DNA of 64,000 nt, from contig NW_022204507.1 of the NCBI RefSeq assembly GCF_008831285.2, positions 1,302,001 to 1,366,000 of the forward strand. The letters are read 5' to 3'. Of the stretch, positions 36,700 through 47,259 are shown one piece after another. Origin of the DNA: Nymphaea colorata (Eukaryota; Streptophyta; Magnoliopsida; Nymphaeales; Nymphaeaceae). The translations under genes and the position numbers were made by a program. How positions within the stretch are numbered: the stretch's first letter is position 1; each line of letters begins with the position of its first letter. The notes under the pieces were generated by a model that saw only the letters and a list, made by a program, of their open reading frames with translations, had not been told where the DNA came from and ran no database searches.

Positions 36700-36960
36700 T
36701 AATATATGCTATTGGCAACGCATTTTGCCATAGCCAATAGTCATAATGCAGTTGCCAATAAACTTATTGGCAAATACTCTTGCTCTAGTGAATAGATAAG
36801 GTTGACCTTGCCCTTTACAGCACGGGGAAAAGTCTTTTGTTAGGCCAAGGGTCATTGCCAATAATATCATTGGTAACAACTTGTTGAGTTATTGACAATG
36901 GTAGAAGTCGTTGCTAGAAGTTCTTACAGCAGTGATTTCTTCACTGCTATAGGTCCCCTT
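36700..36960. other. TTGGCAA-rich stretch, possible DNA-transposon subterminal region
   Basis: Repeated short words (CTATTGGCAACG, GCCAATAG, TTATTGGCAAAT, TTGCCAATAA, ATTGGTAACAAC) in both orientations, plus a small perfect hairpin AGCAGTGA/TCACTGCT at about 36930-36951. This resembles subterminal repeats of CACTA-like transposons; no transposase or paired ends were found. Confidence 0.3.
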
Positions 36961-37339
36961 TTTCTTTTGAAAACAAAACAAAATGCCGCTTCTATAGCAG
37001 GTACGCCAGTTTTTTCTAATTTGAAAGTGGGACGGTTTCAAATAGATAATCTAGATCGATACCAACAAACAAAATCATAGCCTACTGAAACAAATATAGA
37101 GAGAGAGATGAACACTCCATGCATCAGATTTTGGATTAACAAAAATACAGATGGAAAAACGAACAAAAAAACAAGTCAGACTTTTAGGCAATATGCAAGT
37201 TCAACTACATGTCATTTCTGGTGAGAGTTGTCTTAAAATGTCATCAGAAAATTATTTACAACTTACAAATGCAGCTGTGAAGATTGAAACATCTCAAAAA
37301 CATCCACCATCAAGTTATAAATCATGTATAAGCATCTCT

Positions 37340-39129
37340 AAGAAAATGGCACCTGTCAGTCCTTCGTAAAGTTGCTGGTCCCTTTGACAATCGTTTGTTT
37401 ATTAATTGATCCTCTGACCTACAGCATCTCACATGTAAAATGAAAAATTAATGAATAACTGAAAATGAAGCAATGCTCTAGCCATTTCTGTATACAACAT
37501 ATAAAAGCTAAAAAAGCCACAAAGAAAAACATACACACTAGCAACTCCCCCCTTCACATGAACATTTTGTGGATCAAAGAAGAAAGACCACTCAGAATCT
37601 GAACCACATGCAGGTTACATATTGAAAAATGTAAAAGACATAAAAAATAGTGCTGTTTCACACAGAATGCAACTGTAGATATAGCAGATCCAAATTGAAG
37701 ACCAACACTAATTAATCATTAAATTGAAATAAATAAACACACTAAAGATCATGATGAAGGTAAAGAGTTCAATACTAGTGTATGTGATGCAACTTGGTAG
37801 AGGTTTCCCTAAATCATCATATTTAAAAAACATCAAATACAATTTACAAGACTAACAAAGCGATAACTGTAAAAAATGTGGAAAGGATAAGATTGGGAAT
37901 ATGAGTACATCCACAATATATTTCTTTTCATGGACAGTGAACTGGAAGAAAGCTCAGCAGAAGAATGTATGGGCATCATAAACAACAAATTCGAGCTGTG
38001 CATTTTCCAATCATTGTTCACCAGTGGTGTCAAATGGTGCATGCATTCTGCTTTGTATTTTCCATCACCGCGAACAGATAAATATTTATACTTTAAAAAA
38101 CATAACTTCTTTAATTGCTATACCAATAAGTAATAACAGTCAAATTAGGCCATCATGCTGTCAACTACCAAACATGGCAGCGACAAATTAATACCGTTAG
38201 ATGTTATTGTATTAAATAACAATGAGTAATTGATATTATTGTATAATGGTATATGACTAATTTTCAACTAAGACGGAACAGAAGAAAGGGGAAACTAACA
38301 TGACAAAAGGGTTTTATACGTCTTCAACTATTATATGTCCATTATCAAATAAAGAAGTCAGTTTTCTTACCAATTCATCCTTCACATTTTTAATTTGTTT
38401 CCTGGGAACAATGTCAGTAGCTTGATCTTAAAACCTTGCAATAGGGTGACAGAGATGAAGCACTACAAAGTTCATGTTTCATAATCAACAGTAAGTTGCA
38501 TGCGAGGCATGTACATCAATGGAACTAGAGAGCTCACAAGAGAAAGGACCATAACTAGATTACCTACTTTATCATGTATTGAAAAAGAATCCACATACGA
38601 ATAGCAAAAACCTGGTTCTCAACATTCATGTAATTCATGAAAAAGAGAGAATGTTCCTAGGCTCTATATTGTATTGCAATATGTAATTCATGTAATTCAT
38701 TGAAAAGGAATCCACATACGAATAGCAAAAACCTACTTCGTTTATATTTATCGACTCTATATTGTATTGCAATAAAATATTCAAAAGAAATTAGTGTTCC
38801 TAGGCTCAATGCCTCTTGAATCTTCTCAACCCTTTCAAGAGAGTCGGTGATAACTCTTCAAATATCATATTAAGAACCAAAGATTCCTGTTATTAGTAAT
38901 ACAAACCATGTTCAGGAATTCATATCCCCAATAGGTTCAAACTCTGCTTTTACATAAAGTGATTCATTCAATTAAAAACAATTTATCTATTTGATAATTT
39001 ATTTAAGCATGTAGACATAACAAACCAACATATTCTTATACCTTCCATTATCTTCAAGTTGATTTATCATTGCCCTGTAGTAATCATCAAGTTTCTTCCA
39101 CAAGACTTTTCTGTAAGGGTCCTTTGGAG
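37340..39129 (-). pseudogene. Exon-like pieces of an unidentified host gene
   Basis: Several minus-strand pieces look like exons with splice-type edges. 39129-39042, between an AG and a GTATAAG, reads PKDPYRKVLWKKLDDYYRAM and onward without a stop. About 38860-38790 reads VITDSLERVEKIQEALSLG. 38462-38371, ending at GTAAGAA, reads ATDIVPRKQIKNVKDEL but has one stop upstream. About 37410-37350 reads EDQLINKRLSKGPATLRRTD. They share strand, order and a charged, non-transposon composition. The stop, and the junction with repeat M directly upstream of the first piece, suggest a broken gene. I do not recognise the protein. Confidence 0.4.
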
Positions 39130-40460
39130 CTGTAGATGTAGAATCTTATGTGATGATGTATGCTGCCATTTGATGGTGGAAATAATGTGTCACAAATGGC
39201 TGTGTAACGTCATCTGAGATCTTCATCTCCCATATCTCTCCTCGCCATTTTCTATTTCCCTGTTGGCATTTACTTCCTCAAGCTTCCGGAGACCCATGGA
39301 GTTCATCATTCTATTAGTCTTTGGTCAGGAGGTTATTAGGGATGTCAATGTATCATATTCAGATCAAATACCAGATCAAGTTTTTTTTAGAAAAATCAGA
39401 TATGAAAAAAAGAGAAATTTGATATCCAAATAAAAAATCAGATCAGATTCTGTATTAAAAATTGGCATCCGATTAAATTCAGATTGAGACTCAGCATCAA
39501 ATAGATACCCAATCAGATACCAGAAAAAAAAGGATAATGGATATCTAAACCCAAATTTATAGATCCAGATCTAAATAATATATTTTATTCTACATTATTG
39601 TAAATTTATAAATCTGAACCCAAATTTGAATACCCAATTTCAATTAATATCATCCGAATCTAAAACCAATGCAAACTTGGTCGAGCACTTGACAAGGTTT
39701 GGGCCACCTCTAGATCCACTGCAACTGACATTTTGTTCATAAGCCTTCTTAATTTTATAGCTGCATTTTTCATCAAGACCCACGACATCTGGTTACATGT
39801 ATGGTGCATAGCCTTTAAGAAAATGACAAGTGTCCCCTGCCCACTTGTACTAGCTGCTTAGCCCACTTTTTGGGTACTTGGCATCCATGGGAGCCTGTGC
39901 ACAAGCCTGGGAGTATAACCAGCTTTGAATATCCACCCATGTCATCAACACTAGACTAAACACTTGAGAGAGAGAGAGACATAGAGAGCTTCTCAGTGAT
40001 GGAAACAGGGATGGGGAGCACATGAAGAAGGGGTAGAGAGTTTATTTCCTCTCTTAAGTGTAAAGTGTGTTGCAGGCCGCCTCATGAGCTTGTTGTTACC
40101 AACTCCACCATCATCAATGTTGTCGTCCTCTTCTAAAGAGATTTACTAGAGAAAGTATGATTTAGCAATTTCCAACTTTCAAGAGGCTGTGAAGGTCAAA
40201 CAGAAGAATGTTAGGGCCTTCTGCCTCTTGGGATCTGTTACAAAAATGAAAACTAATTCTTAAAGCTGTGTATTAACTTTGTTTTCTTTACACCTAATGT
40301 AAAGGTGTAAAATTGAATTGTGGTGTTCTTTGTCATGCATGTGGAATTCTCTAGAAGGTTGAAGGCATGATTCTGTGTAATAGAAAATATTCTTTCTTGC
40401 CTGTATTTGATTTTGTACAAAAAAGAGTATAAATATGTGAAAGGAAGAAGAGCACGATGC
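39130..40460 (+). repeat. Dispersed repeat M, copy 3, first part
   Basis: Matches copy 1 from its start (AGAATCT-ATGTGATGATGTATGCTGCC) through the MITE remnant to the GAAACAGGGATGGGGAGCA block, then copy 2 through the TATA-like element. It stops at AAGAGCACGATGC (40448-40460), where copia D begins; the remainder resumes at 46432. It lies directly against the exon-like piece ending at 39129. Confidence 0.85.
39348..39665 (+). mobile_element. hAT-like MITE remnant in repeat M copy 3
   Basis: Starts TTAGGGATGTCAATGTATC, closer to the intact MITE terminal repeat than the copy at 6171. It has the same AT-rich ATCCGAT-type interior and the same missing right end. Confidence 0.65.
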
Positions 40461-40575
40461 CAAATATCATGTGTGAAGATGAGCCAGCCGAATGTCATGG
40501 GTGAAGATGAGCCAGCCGAATGTAGTGGGATAAGATGAGCTAGTAAAATGTCGTTGAAACCAAAAACCATGGTGA
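40460..40575 (+). mobile_element. Copia D 5' LTR fragment with 28-bp repeats
   Basis: A truncated LTR: 18 bases of one unit, then three 28-bp units (40478, 40506, 40534) beginning GATGAGCCAGCCGAATGTCA, followed by GTTGAAACCAAAAACC. The same stretch with four units is in the LTR at 43578-43893. The outer LTR start is missing, so the junction with repeat M is not a clean insertion edge. Confidence 0.8.
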
Positions 40576-41141
40576 CTTAAACTAGTGACTTTCTTAATCA
40601 CGTGCACTGTTTCTGGCATCCAGTGGTTCAGGTAGCATTGCCAGCCTTCCACGATCCTGCAGCAGTCATCCCAGAACAGTTCGAGCAAGCATCGATCCAA
40701 TCCCTACGATTGGAGGATTCCCTGCATTCTGTAGAGTGGTACTTCGGTGAACCTGCCCCTTTCACTACTGTTTGTGATGCCGACCACCTTTTCCTGTCAA
40801 ACTTCATGGACAGCATCCCCAAAGGAAATTGAACCTAACAAGCCAAGCTCGATCACTGAGGTAGCCTCTCATAGCTGGAATCCTCGAATTCGTGGCTGTC
40901 CCTCTCTTTGTTTCAAGTTTCTTGTTGCCCTCTATTTCTTCACTTGCTGCCACTGGTGTCGACCCCCATTGGGCCCCAAAAGGGTCAAACAGCATCGTCA
41001 GGCCGTGGTGACTCCTGCTCGATTGGTGACGTGATCAGAGCCAGCCAGCATATCCAGATTTCCACCATCTTTCCTGTGGCGTTTTTTCTTCTCCTTTGCA
41101 TGGGAAGTCGGGTATTGAGTCCTCAGCATTAAGGAGGAGTC
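40576..41141 (+). other. Copia D leader with coding-like segment
   Basis: Between the LTR fragment and gag lies a less AT-rich stretch. A frame at 40602-40832 reads AVIPEQFEQASIQSLRLEDS, then HSVEWYFGEP and FLSNFMDSIPKGN, without an ATG start. Its composition looks protein-like, but I recognise no family. It could be a captured host exon or a chance frame. A degenerate primer site (GTGATCAGAGCC) is at about 41030, about 110 bp before gag. Confidence 0.4.
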
Positions 41142-42010
41142 ATGGCCGACAAAGGAAAGAACAATGAGTCAGGAAATATCAATGGCCATGAAAATGCCCA
41201 GATGAAATTTGATCTCTTCTATTTGCATCATTCGGATAATTTCGGAAGTGGGTTAGCATCTCAACCACTTATCGGTGATAACTATGCAATCTGGAGCAGA
41301 GTCATGATCGTGGCTCTATCAGCCAAAAACAAGATAGGATTCGTTGATGGGACTATCAAAGAGCCTAAAGGGGATGAACATAATCGTATGTTGTGGGTAC
41401 GATGTAACAATTTGGCTCTAGCATGGATTCTTAATTCAATTAATAACGAGATTCATGCTAGCATCGCTTATGCTTCCTCATATCAAGTAATATGGAAGGA
41501 GTTAAAAGAAAGATATACTCAGAGTCTTGCACCAAGAGTCTTTCAGCTACACAGTTCAATACATCGATTGCAACAAGAGTCCATGTCTGTTACTACATAT
41601 TATACAAAACATATTGCATAAAAATCAAAGTGCTTTGGGAAGAATTAAATTACTACAATTCTGTGTCTGCGTTCCTGTGGGGGCATAAAAAATTATTCAG
41701 ATCAAATCCAAAGAGAACGTGTAATTTAGTTCCTGAAGGGATTGAACGACTCATATGATGCTATTAGAGGACAGATTTTATTGCTTGTCCCTTATCCACA
41801 GTAAACAAATTATATGCTCTAGTCTTGCAGGAGGAACAACTGCATAAAGCAAGATTCACGCCGTCAGCCTCACACCACCTTGGCAATATCACACAATCAT
41901 ATTCCCAAAGCAACATAACTTGAACAAAGTTTCAATGAAATAAAGAAAGACATCAAAGATGACCAATCTGTAGCTATTGTCATAACACAGGTCATGTGAA
42001 AGATAAATAT
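41142..42010 (+). pseudogene. Copia D gag with zinc knuckle
   Basis: ATG 41142 opens a 159-codon frame with FYLHHSDNFGSGLASQPLIG, then NYAIWSRVMIVALSAKNKIGF and VDGTIKEP, and a UBN2-type ELKERYTQSLAPRVFQLHSS. It stops at 41621 and continues in other frames through FLKGLNDSYDA-like damaged text. The CCHC knuckle at 41969-42010 reads CSYCHNTGHVKDKY: spacing is exact but the last cysteine is Tyr, so zinc binding would be impaired. This is the longest gag frame in the window. Confidence 0.88.
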
Positions 42011-42547
42011 TTCAAGTTGAATGGCTATCCTCGAGGACATCGATTGCATGATCCCAACTTTCGACCACCACTAGCTGCAGCTACCATTCATAATCAAAGG
42101 CGGGTGGACCTCCATGCAAGCAATGGTACTAGTTTCTCTGGCAGCAACGGTCAAACTTCCAAGGAAGTTGTGCCTTCATTCACTATGGATGAGTATCAGA
42201 AACTCTTATCACTTGTTAGAACTCCGTCTTCCTTTATCAATTTTGCAGGTAATATACCTTCATATAGTGTCTCCCATCTTACTTGGATTATCGATTCTGG
42301 AGCAAGTCAGTGTATTTGTGCTGTTAGCTCTCTACTTCAAAAACCAACCAACTGCCGAGTACCTATAAACTTACCTAATCGACATACAATAACTGTCCAT
42401 CAAACTAGTGATGTTAAACTACCACCATTCACTCTCGAAAATTCCTTGTATATTTTCTCTTTCAAAGTGAACCTACTCTCTGTGAGTCAATTGAGCAAGG
42501 CACTAAACTTTTCCGTAACTTTCTTCCCTAGTCATTGTGTCTTGTAG
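42011..42547 (+). pseudogene. Copia D protease region
   Basis: The frame continuing from the knuckle to 42547 contains TWIIDSGASQCI, with the catalytic aspartate motif DSGAS at 42293-42307 intact, then VNLLSVSQLSKALNFSVTFF, the conserved region downstream of the protease. It ends at a TAG. GAG-pre-integrase and all of integrase are missing: only about 170 bp of unrelated text separates it from the RT. Confidence 0.85.
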
Positions 42548-42723
42548 GACCTGAATGCGGGATTTCTATTGCTCTCTTATTTCCGCTCCCTTGACCAATA
42601 GTAACTTGACATTTAATGCAATGAAAGGCACAAGGTACCCCCTTTCTTACTTTACTTCACTTTCTCATTTCTCCCCCAAAAACCTTTGAAGTGGTAGTTG
42701 GATATTGGGAGTGGTGAGACACA

Positions 42724-43577
42724 ATGAACTTAGAAATTAGTACACTAAAGGAAAACAACACTTGGAGAATGAGCACTTCACCACAAGGAGTTAAGCCCAT
42801 TGGTTGGAAGTGAGTTTACAAAATCGAGTTCTGATCAGACGGTACTATTGAGCGGTACAAGATGGCACGCCTCGTCGCCAAAGGTTATTCTCAATAGGAA
42901 GGACTGGACTACAATGAGACATTTGTACCAGCTGCAAAAATGGTAACTGTGTGAACTTTACTTTTAGTCGCTGTGGAAAATGATTGGTTATTATATTAAA
43001 TGGATGTGAAGAATGTCTTTCTTCATGGCGATTTGCTTGAAGAAGTACATATGAAGGTTCTACCAAGATATGACCGTGAGGGGGAGAATCTGGTATGTAA
43101 ATTATATAAATCTCTCTACGGTCTCAAACAATCTCCTCGAAATTGGTTTCACAAATTGTCCTTGGCACTAGTGGAGTTTGGATTCAGTCAATCAAATGCC
43201 AAACACACATTATTCACTTACAAACAAGACCAATTTTTTGTTGTTGTTCCCGTTTATTTGTTGTTCCCGTTTATGTGGACGACCTTATTATTACGGGCAA
43301 CACCAAGGAGCTGATTGACAAATTTAAGCAATTTTTATGTAAAAAAATTCTTGTGAAAGTCCTATACTCTTAAATATTTTTTGGGTTTAGAAATTGCTTG
43401 TTCAAGTGCAGTAATTTATGTTTCGCAGAAAACATATGCTCTCAACATTGTAAGTGAAACAAGTATAATGGGTGCCAAGCCAATGGAATTTCTAGCGGAA
43501 TGAAAGCACGGACTCGAAGAAGGTATTCTTCTATCCAAACTGAACATAACAAATCTCTACACTTAGTTTGAGGGGGA
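42724..43577 (+). pseudogene. Copia D reverse transcriptase, integrase deleted upstream
   Basis: The text runs from MNLEISTLKENNTWR (copia RT start) through [41 protein letters not shown] and [12 protein letters not shown] to the catalytic YVDD at 43272-43283. A 17-bp tandem duplication (43240-43256 and 43257-43273) lies immediately before YVDD and shifts the frame. Further on, FLGLEIA-like and AKPMEFLAE motifs appear, then the element jumps to the polypurine tract; RNase H is almost wholly deleted. At least five stops interrupt it. Confidence 0.88.
43566..43577 (+). promoter_or_regulatory. Copia D polypurine tract
   Basis: AGTTTGAGGGGGAG lies immediately before the TGTTAAAA start of the LTR, the standard position for plus-strand priming in copia elements. 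Confidence 0.8.
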
Positions 43578-43893
43578 GTGTTAAAATTAAGATTTGCTTC
43601 TTATCTTCTCATCTTGACATCTTAACGATAAGATTTTCAATTGGTTAGTGAAGCTGTTATGATGAGCCAGCCAAATATCATGGGAGAAGATGAGCCAACC
43701 GAATGTCATGGAATAAGATGAGCCAGCCAAATATCATGGGATAAGATGAGCCAACCAAATGTTGTTGAAACTAAAAACCGTACTACTTTTTCTTCTGTAT
43801 ATAGGTGTGTAAGATCAATAGAAAAATATGAATCAATTCTCTGTTCTCTTCCTTGTGTTACATTCTTCCTTCACTCAAATAATTTCTACATAC
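43578..43893 (+). mobile_element. LTR shared between copia D and copia E
   Basis: It starts TGTTAAAATTAAG after a polypurine tract and ends near TTTCTACA just before copia E gag. It has four 28-bp units at 43661, 43689, 43717 and 43745 (GATGAGCCAGCCAAATATCA type), then GTATATAGGTGTGTAAGATC. It acts as the 3' LTR of D and sits where the 5' LTR of E should be. There is no recognisable primer site before the E gag ATG at 43908. Confidence 0.8.
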
Positions 43894-43907
43894 TCTAATA
43901 CAGACCC

Positions 43908-44765
43908 ATGGCATCAATAGGTAAGGCTCCCAATTCTTCCAACTCCTTTTCAGCCAGTGGAGCAGAGTCCTCTTATGGTAACAACATCATCAATATTGAA
44001 AACGTCTTTTTCCTTCATCATTCAGACAACCCGGGTACTATATTGGTTTCACAATTAGTAACTAGTGAAATCTACTCAACCTGGATTCATGCTATGAGAA
44101 TCGCATTGTCTACCAAAAACAACTTGACCTTTGTTGATGGTAGTCTTCCCAAACCCAGCGTTGCAGCTCCTGAGATCATGATGTGGAGGCTTTGCAATCA
44201 TATGGTCTTTCATGGATTCTTAACTCCATCTCAAAAGAATTATCAAGCAATATCATCTATGCCACCACAACTATTGAAGTGTGCGACACTTAAAGGACCG
44301 ATTCACTGAAAGCACAAACCCCTCATAAGTACCAACTCAAGTCCTCCATTAGTCATTTGAATCAAGAATATATATTTGTTGCTCTTTATTTTACAATATT
44401 GGGATAAGCTTTCATCCTATGATGTTCTTTTGGAATGCTCTTGCAATGCCTTGAAAGTGGTTGGTCAAAAGCAACAAGAAGAGAGAGTGACTGAATTTCT
44501 TATGAGATTGAATGATTCATTCAATGCTATAAGAAGGCAAATTCTACTTATGAAACCCTTGCCTTCTCTACAAAAGACATGCACTGCTCCTTCAAGAGGA
44601 GAAGCTCGTCTTCAAACTAGTGCTGTCGAGTATGTTGGTCTCTCAGCAAGTGCAAATTTGAATGCGTTCGAAAACCAACAAAACAGGCACCCACAATACT
44701 TCTGCAATTACTGCAAGATTGCAGGCTTAGTTTTAAATAAAATTAGCTGTTCCATTTTCAATTAG
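43908..44765 (+). pseudogene. Copia E gag
   Basis: ATG 43908 opens with a Ser-rich start, then VFFLHHSDNPGTILVSQLVT, STWIHAMRIALSTKNNLTFV and DGSLPKP, closely like copia D and G. After a frame change, WDKLSSYDVLLECSCNALKV and ERVTEFLMRLNDSFNAIRRQ follow, the typical UBN2 end before the zinc knuckle. The knuckle is reduced to FCNYCKIAG near 44700. Protease DSG motif is missing: the text passes directly to a post-protease region. Confidence 0.85.
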
Positions 44766-45806
44766 AGTTCAGGACAACAGAATGGTATATGCTACACGTG
44801 TCAGTAAAGCTGTTCTATCACCTTCCATTTTTATTCAAAAAGTGCATTATCTTCCAAAGTTTGCTTACAACATATTGTCAGTTAGCAGAATTATTCAGAA
44901 AACCGAATGTCATTTGATTTTCCCCACTACTGGGTGCTTTGTGCAGGACCCGATCTCCATGACCAGGACTGAGCTGGGTGATTCGTCAGGGGGATTCTTC
45001 ATTTTCAAGTCACCTTTTACAACTGTACACTGCTTGTTCACGAAACCCACTCAATCAGATTTTGATGTTTGGCATATGAGACTTGGGCACCCATCCTGCT
45101 CAAAGAATCAAATGCTCTGAAAGCATGATTCTATCATTAAGTTGTCAAATCATTTATGTAAGTATGCAGTGTTGCTAAACAATCTAGGTTGATGTTCAAA
45201 TTAAGTGAATCATGTTTTGCTAAACCTTTCGATTTGCTAGTTTCTGTTTACTAAAGCTCTTGGGAATAATGTTTCCCAAGCATCGCATACTCAAGCACAT
45301 TACGTTTTGTCTATTGTGGATGATTTTTCAAGAGCCATGTGGGTTTACCTATTGAAGTATAAACGTGAAGCAGGTGATTTGCTTAAACATTTCATTAACA
45401 TGACTGAGAAACAGTTCAAAACAGATGTGTTTAAATTAGGATAGATAGTGGAACCGAGTTCTTCTCAAATGACAACTTTTTTTTTCCGTGATAGAGACAT
45501 CCTACATCAACATTCATGCCCCTACATGCCTCAACAAAATGGCATAGTTGGGAGAAAGTGGCAGCACATCTTGAATGTGGTGTATGCTCTCAAGTTTCAG
45601 TCAGGTCTACCCTTAAAATGTTGGGACTTACGTGCATTAACAGCCACATATTTAATAAATAGGACCCCATCCAAAAAAAGAGAACTTGACACTGAATCTC
45701 CTTCGAAAAAATATTTAAAAGAAAACCACCTTACAAGCATATATGTGTGTTTGGTTGTTTGTATTTTTCTACCAACCTCAAACCACATGGAAAATTCCAT
45801 CACATG
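44766..45806 (+). pseudogene. Copia E integrase, catalytic Glu lost
   Basis: 44782-45120 carries YLPKFAYNILSVSRI and then FDVWHMRLGHPS, the GAG-pre-integrase signature. The DDE core follows in broken frames: D1 in VDDFSRAMWVYLLKYK (codon 45319), D2 in IRIDSGTEF (45444), and QQNGIVGRKWQHILNVVYAL where the catalytic Glu (normally VERK) is Gly (codon 45550). D1 and D2 are in different frames. The core ends in TATYLINRTPS; then a MITE interrupts the integrase C-terminus at 45806. Integrase is present here but missing in copia D, and RT the reverse. Confidence 0.88.
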
Positions 45807-46238
45807 TAGGGATGTCAATATATCCGATTTGAATTGGATATCTGACCAATCCGATCTGAAAAAATCAGATATAAAAAAAAATGATATCCAATTAAGAAAT
45901 TAGATTGGATTCCGATTTAATAAATAGCATCCAATCATATACGAATTCAGATTCAGATATACATAAATATCCGATCGAATTCAGATGCAAATTCGGATCA
46001 GATTCATTTTTAGACAAATATCCTATATCTACTGCTATTAAATTTTGAAAATTAGCAAAATCTGGATCAAAATTTGGATTCAGATATAAATATAAAAATC
46101 AGATTCGGATTGTAAAATTGGATTTCGGGTTCGGATATGACTTCTTTATTCGAATTCGAATACGAATATTTGAATATCCGAAAAAGCTGATATGATTAAG
46201 GATATATTGGGTCCGAATCTGATCCATTGACATCCCTA
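45807..46238 (+). mobile_element. Complete hAT-like MITE (432 bp)
   Basis: Perfect 13-bp terminal inverted repeats TAGGGATGTCAAT and ATTGACATCCCTA bound a very AT-rich interior with inverted ATCCGAT/CGGATAT words and no coding content. The flanks ATCACATG (45799-45806) and GTCACAAG (46239-46246) match at 6 of 8 positions, as expected for an aged 8-bp hAT target duplication. It is inserted in copia E integrase, whose reading resumes after it. Truncated relatives are at 6171 and 39348. Confidence 0.85.
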
Positions 46239-46432
46239 GTCACAAGGTTCAGCGAGGTGTGTTCATTGGGTATCCTATTGAACAAAAGGCTACAATCTAC
46301 TTGATTTGGATACCAAAAAAAAAATTCGTTTGTGGGGATATGGTCTTCAATGAAATTGAATTTCCCTTCAAATTCTCAAAGGATCGGAGCAAAGTCTCAC
46401 ATTTTCTAGTTATTCCTCTCACATTTGTTACA
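46239..46432 (+). pseudogene. Copia E integrase C-terminus
   Basis: After the MITE the frame reads VQRGVFIGYPIEQKATIYLI and then FVCGDMVFNEIEFPFKFS, the C-terminal integrase region of copia (CVFLGYP...RDVVFxExxFPF order). RT, RNase H and 3' LTR are absent: the element ends near 46432, where repeat M copy 3 resumes. Confidence 0.8.
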
Positions 46433-46756
46433 GCCTTCCCTGTTGTGTCCAGTTGATTTCATCGCAACCCTGATTTTTCTTTTGTGCGTCATCTGAAACT
46501 CGCAAGATCTTGCAAGGGGAGGAAAGGAGTGGTTGTGGACGAGGCAAGTTGGGCTTATGATGATGTGCAACAGGTTGATGCATTGTTTGGAGGGGCCAAA
46601 AGAGGCGTTGATTTATTTTTCTATAGTCCTGCCCAGATGTTGGCATGGGAATTTTCCTCTTTTCCATAAAATTCTTTATATGGCTAGATTTCTTTTGCAC
46701 CTGTAGTTCCAAAAAAAGGGTCAAATTGAGCGCTTCAATTTGGTTGTTAATTCCTC
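46432..46756 (+). repeat. Dispersed repeat M, copy 3, second part
   Basis: Continues the alignment with copy 2 from about 35940 (CCCTGTTG, then GCAACCCTGATTTTTCTTTTG, CATCTGAAACTCGCAAGATCT) to TTTGGTTGTTAATTC. With 39130-40460 it forms one repeat split by about 6 kb of copia D/E. Confidence 0.85.
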
Positions 46757-46983
46757 GAAAAGTAGGTACTCTGAAGCAATCATTTAAATGTGTTTTCCTA
46801 ATTAGTTAGGTGATATTAGTATGCTAGCAATAGTATTTACATGGTAGAAGTCAATCATCGTTCATTTTTCAGGTGAATTTTCTACTCGCATCTTAGCTTC
46901 AGTTTGAATTCATTGTGATAAAATTAATGTTGCTCATAAGGTGATTAAATTCTATAGTCATTGTACTAATTCTTGGACATCAG

Positions 46984-47047
46984 GTGACGTGGTTGTAGAG
47001 CTCGAGGATATAGATGCAAATCTGAGAGACATGGAGCAATCAACATG
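46984..47047 (+). pseudogene. Isolated exon-like fragment
   Basis: Between CATCAG and GTAGAC a 64-bp piece reads DVVVELEDIDANLRDMEQST with no stop. Nearby 47190-47240 reads MNWLEVLGDNLEKDIYLK. Strong acidic, helical-looking character and splice-type edges suggest host exons, but no family is recognised and both are short enough to arise by chance. Confidence 0.3.
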
Positions 47048-47259
47048 GTAGACTAATTGAATGACATATTGATGATATAGTGTTAGCTTATGTGGAGCAA
47101 CATTAGTGTTCACTTTTAATTTGCAGGACTTCAGTTTGACTGTATAGGAAGATGATCTCCGTAGTTGTGGGGAAGGGAAGATTAATGAACTGGCTTGAGG
47201 TTCTTGGAGATAATTTAGAGAAAGACATTTATTTGAAATGAACAGGTAATAGGCGTGCA

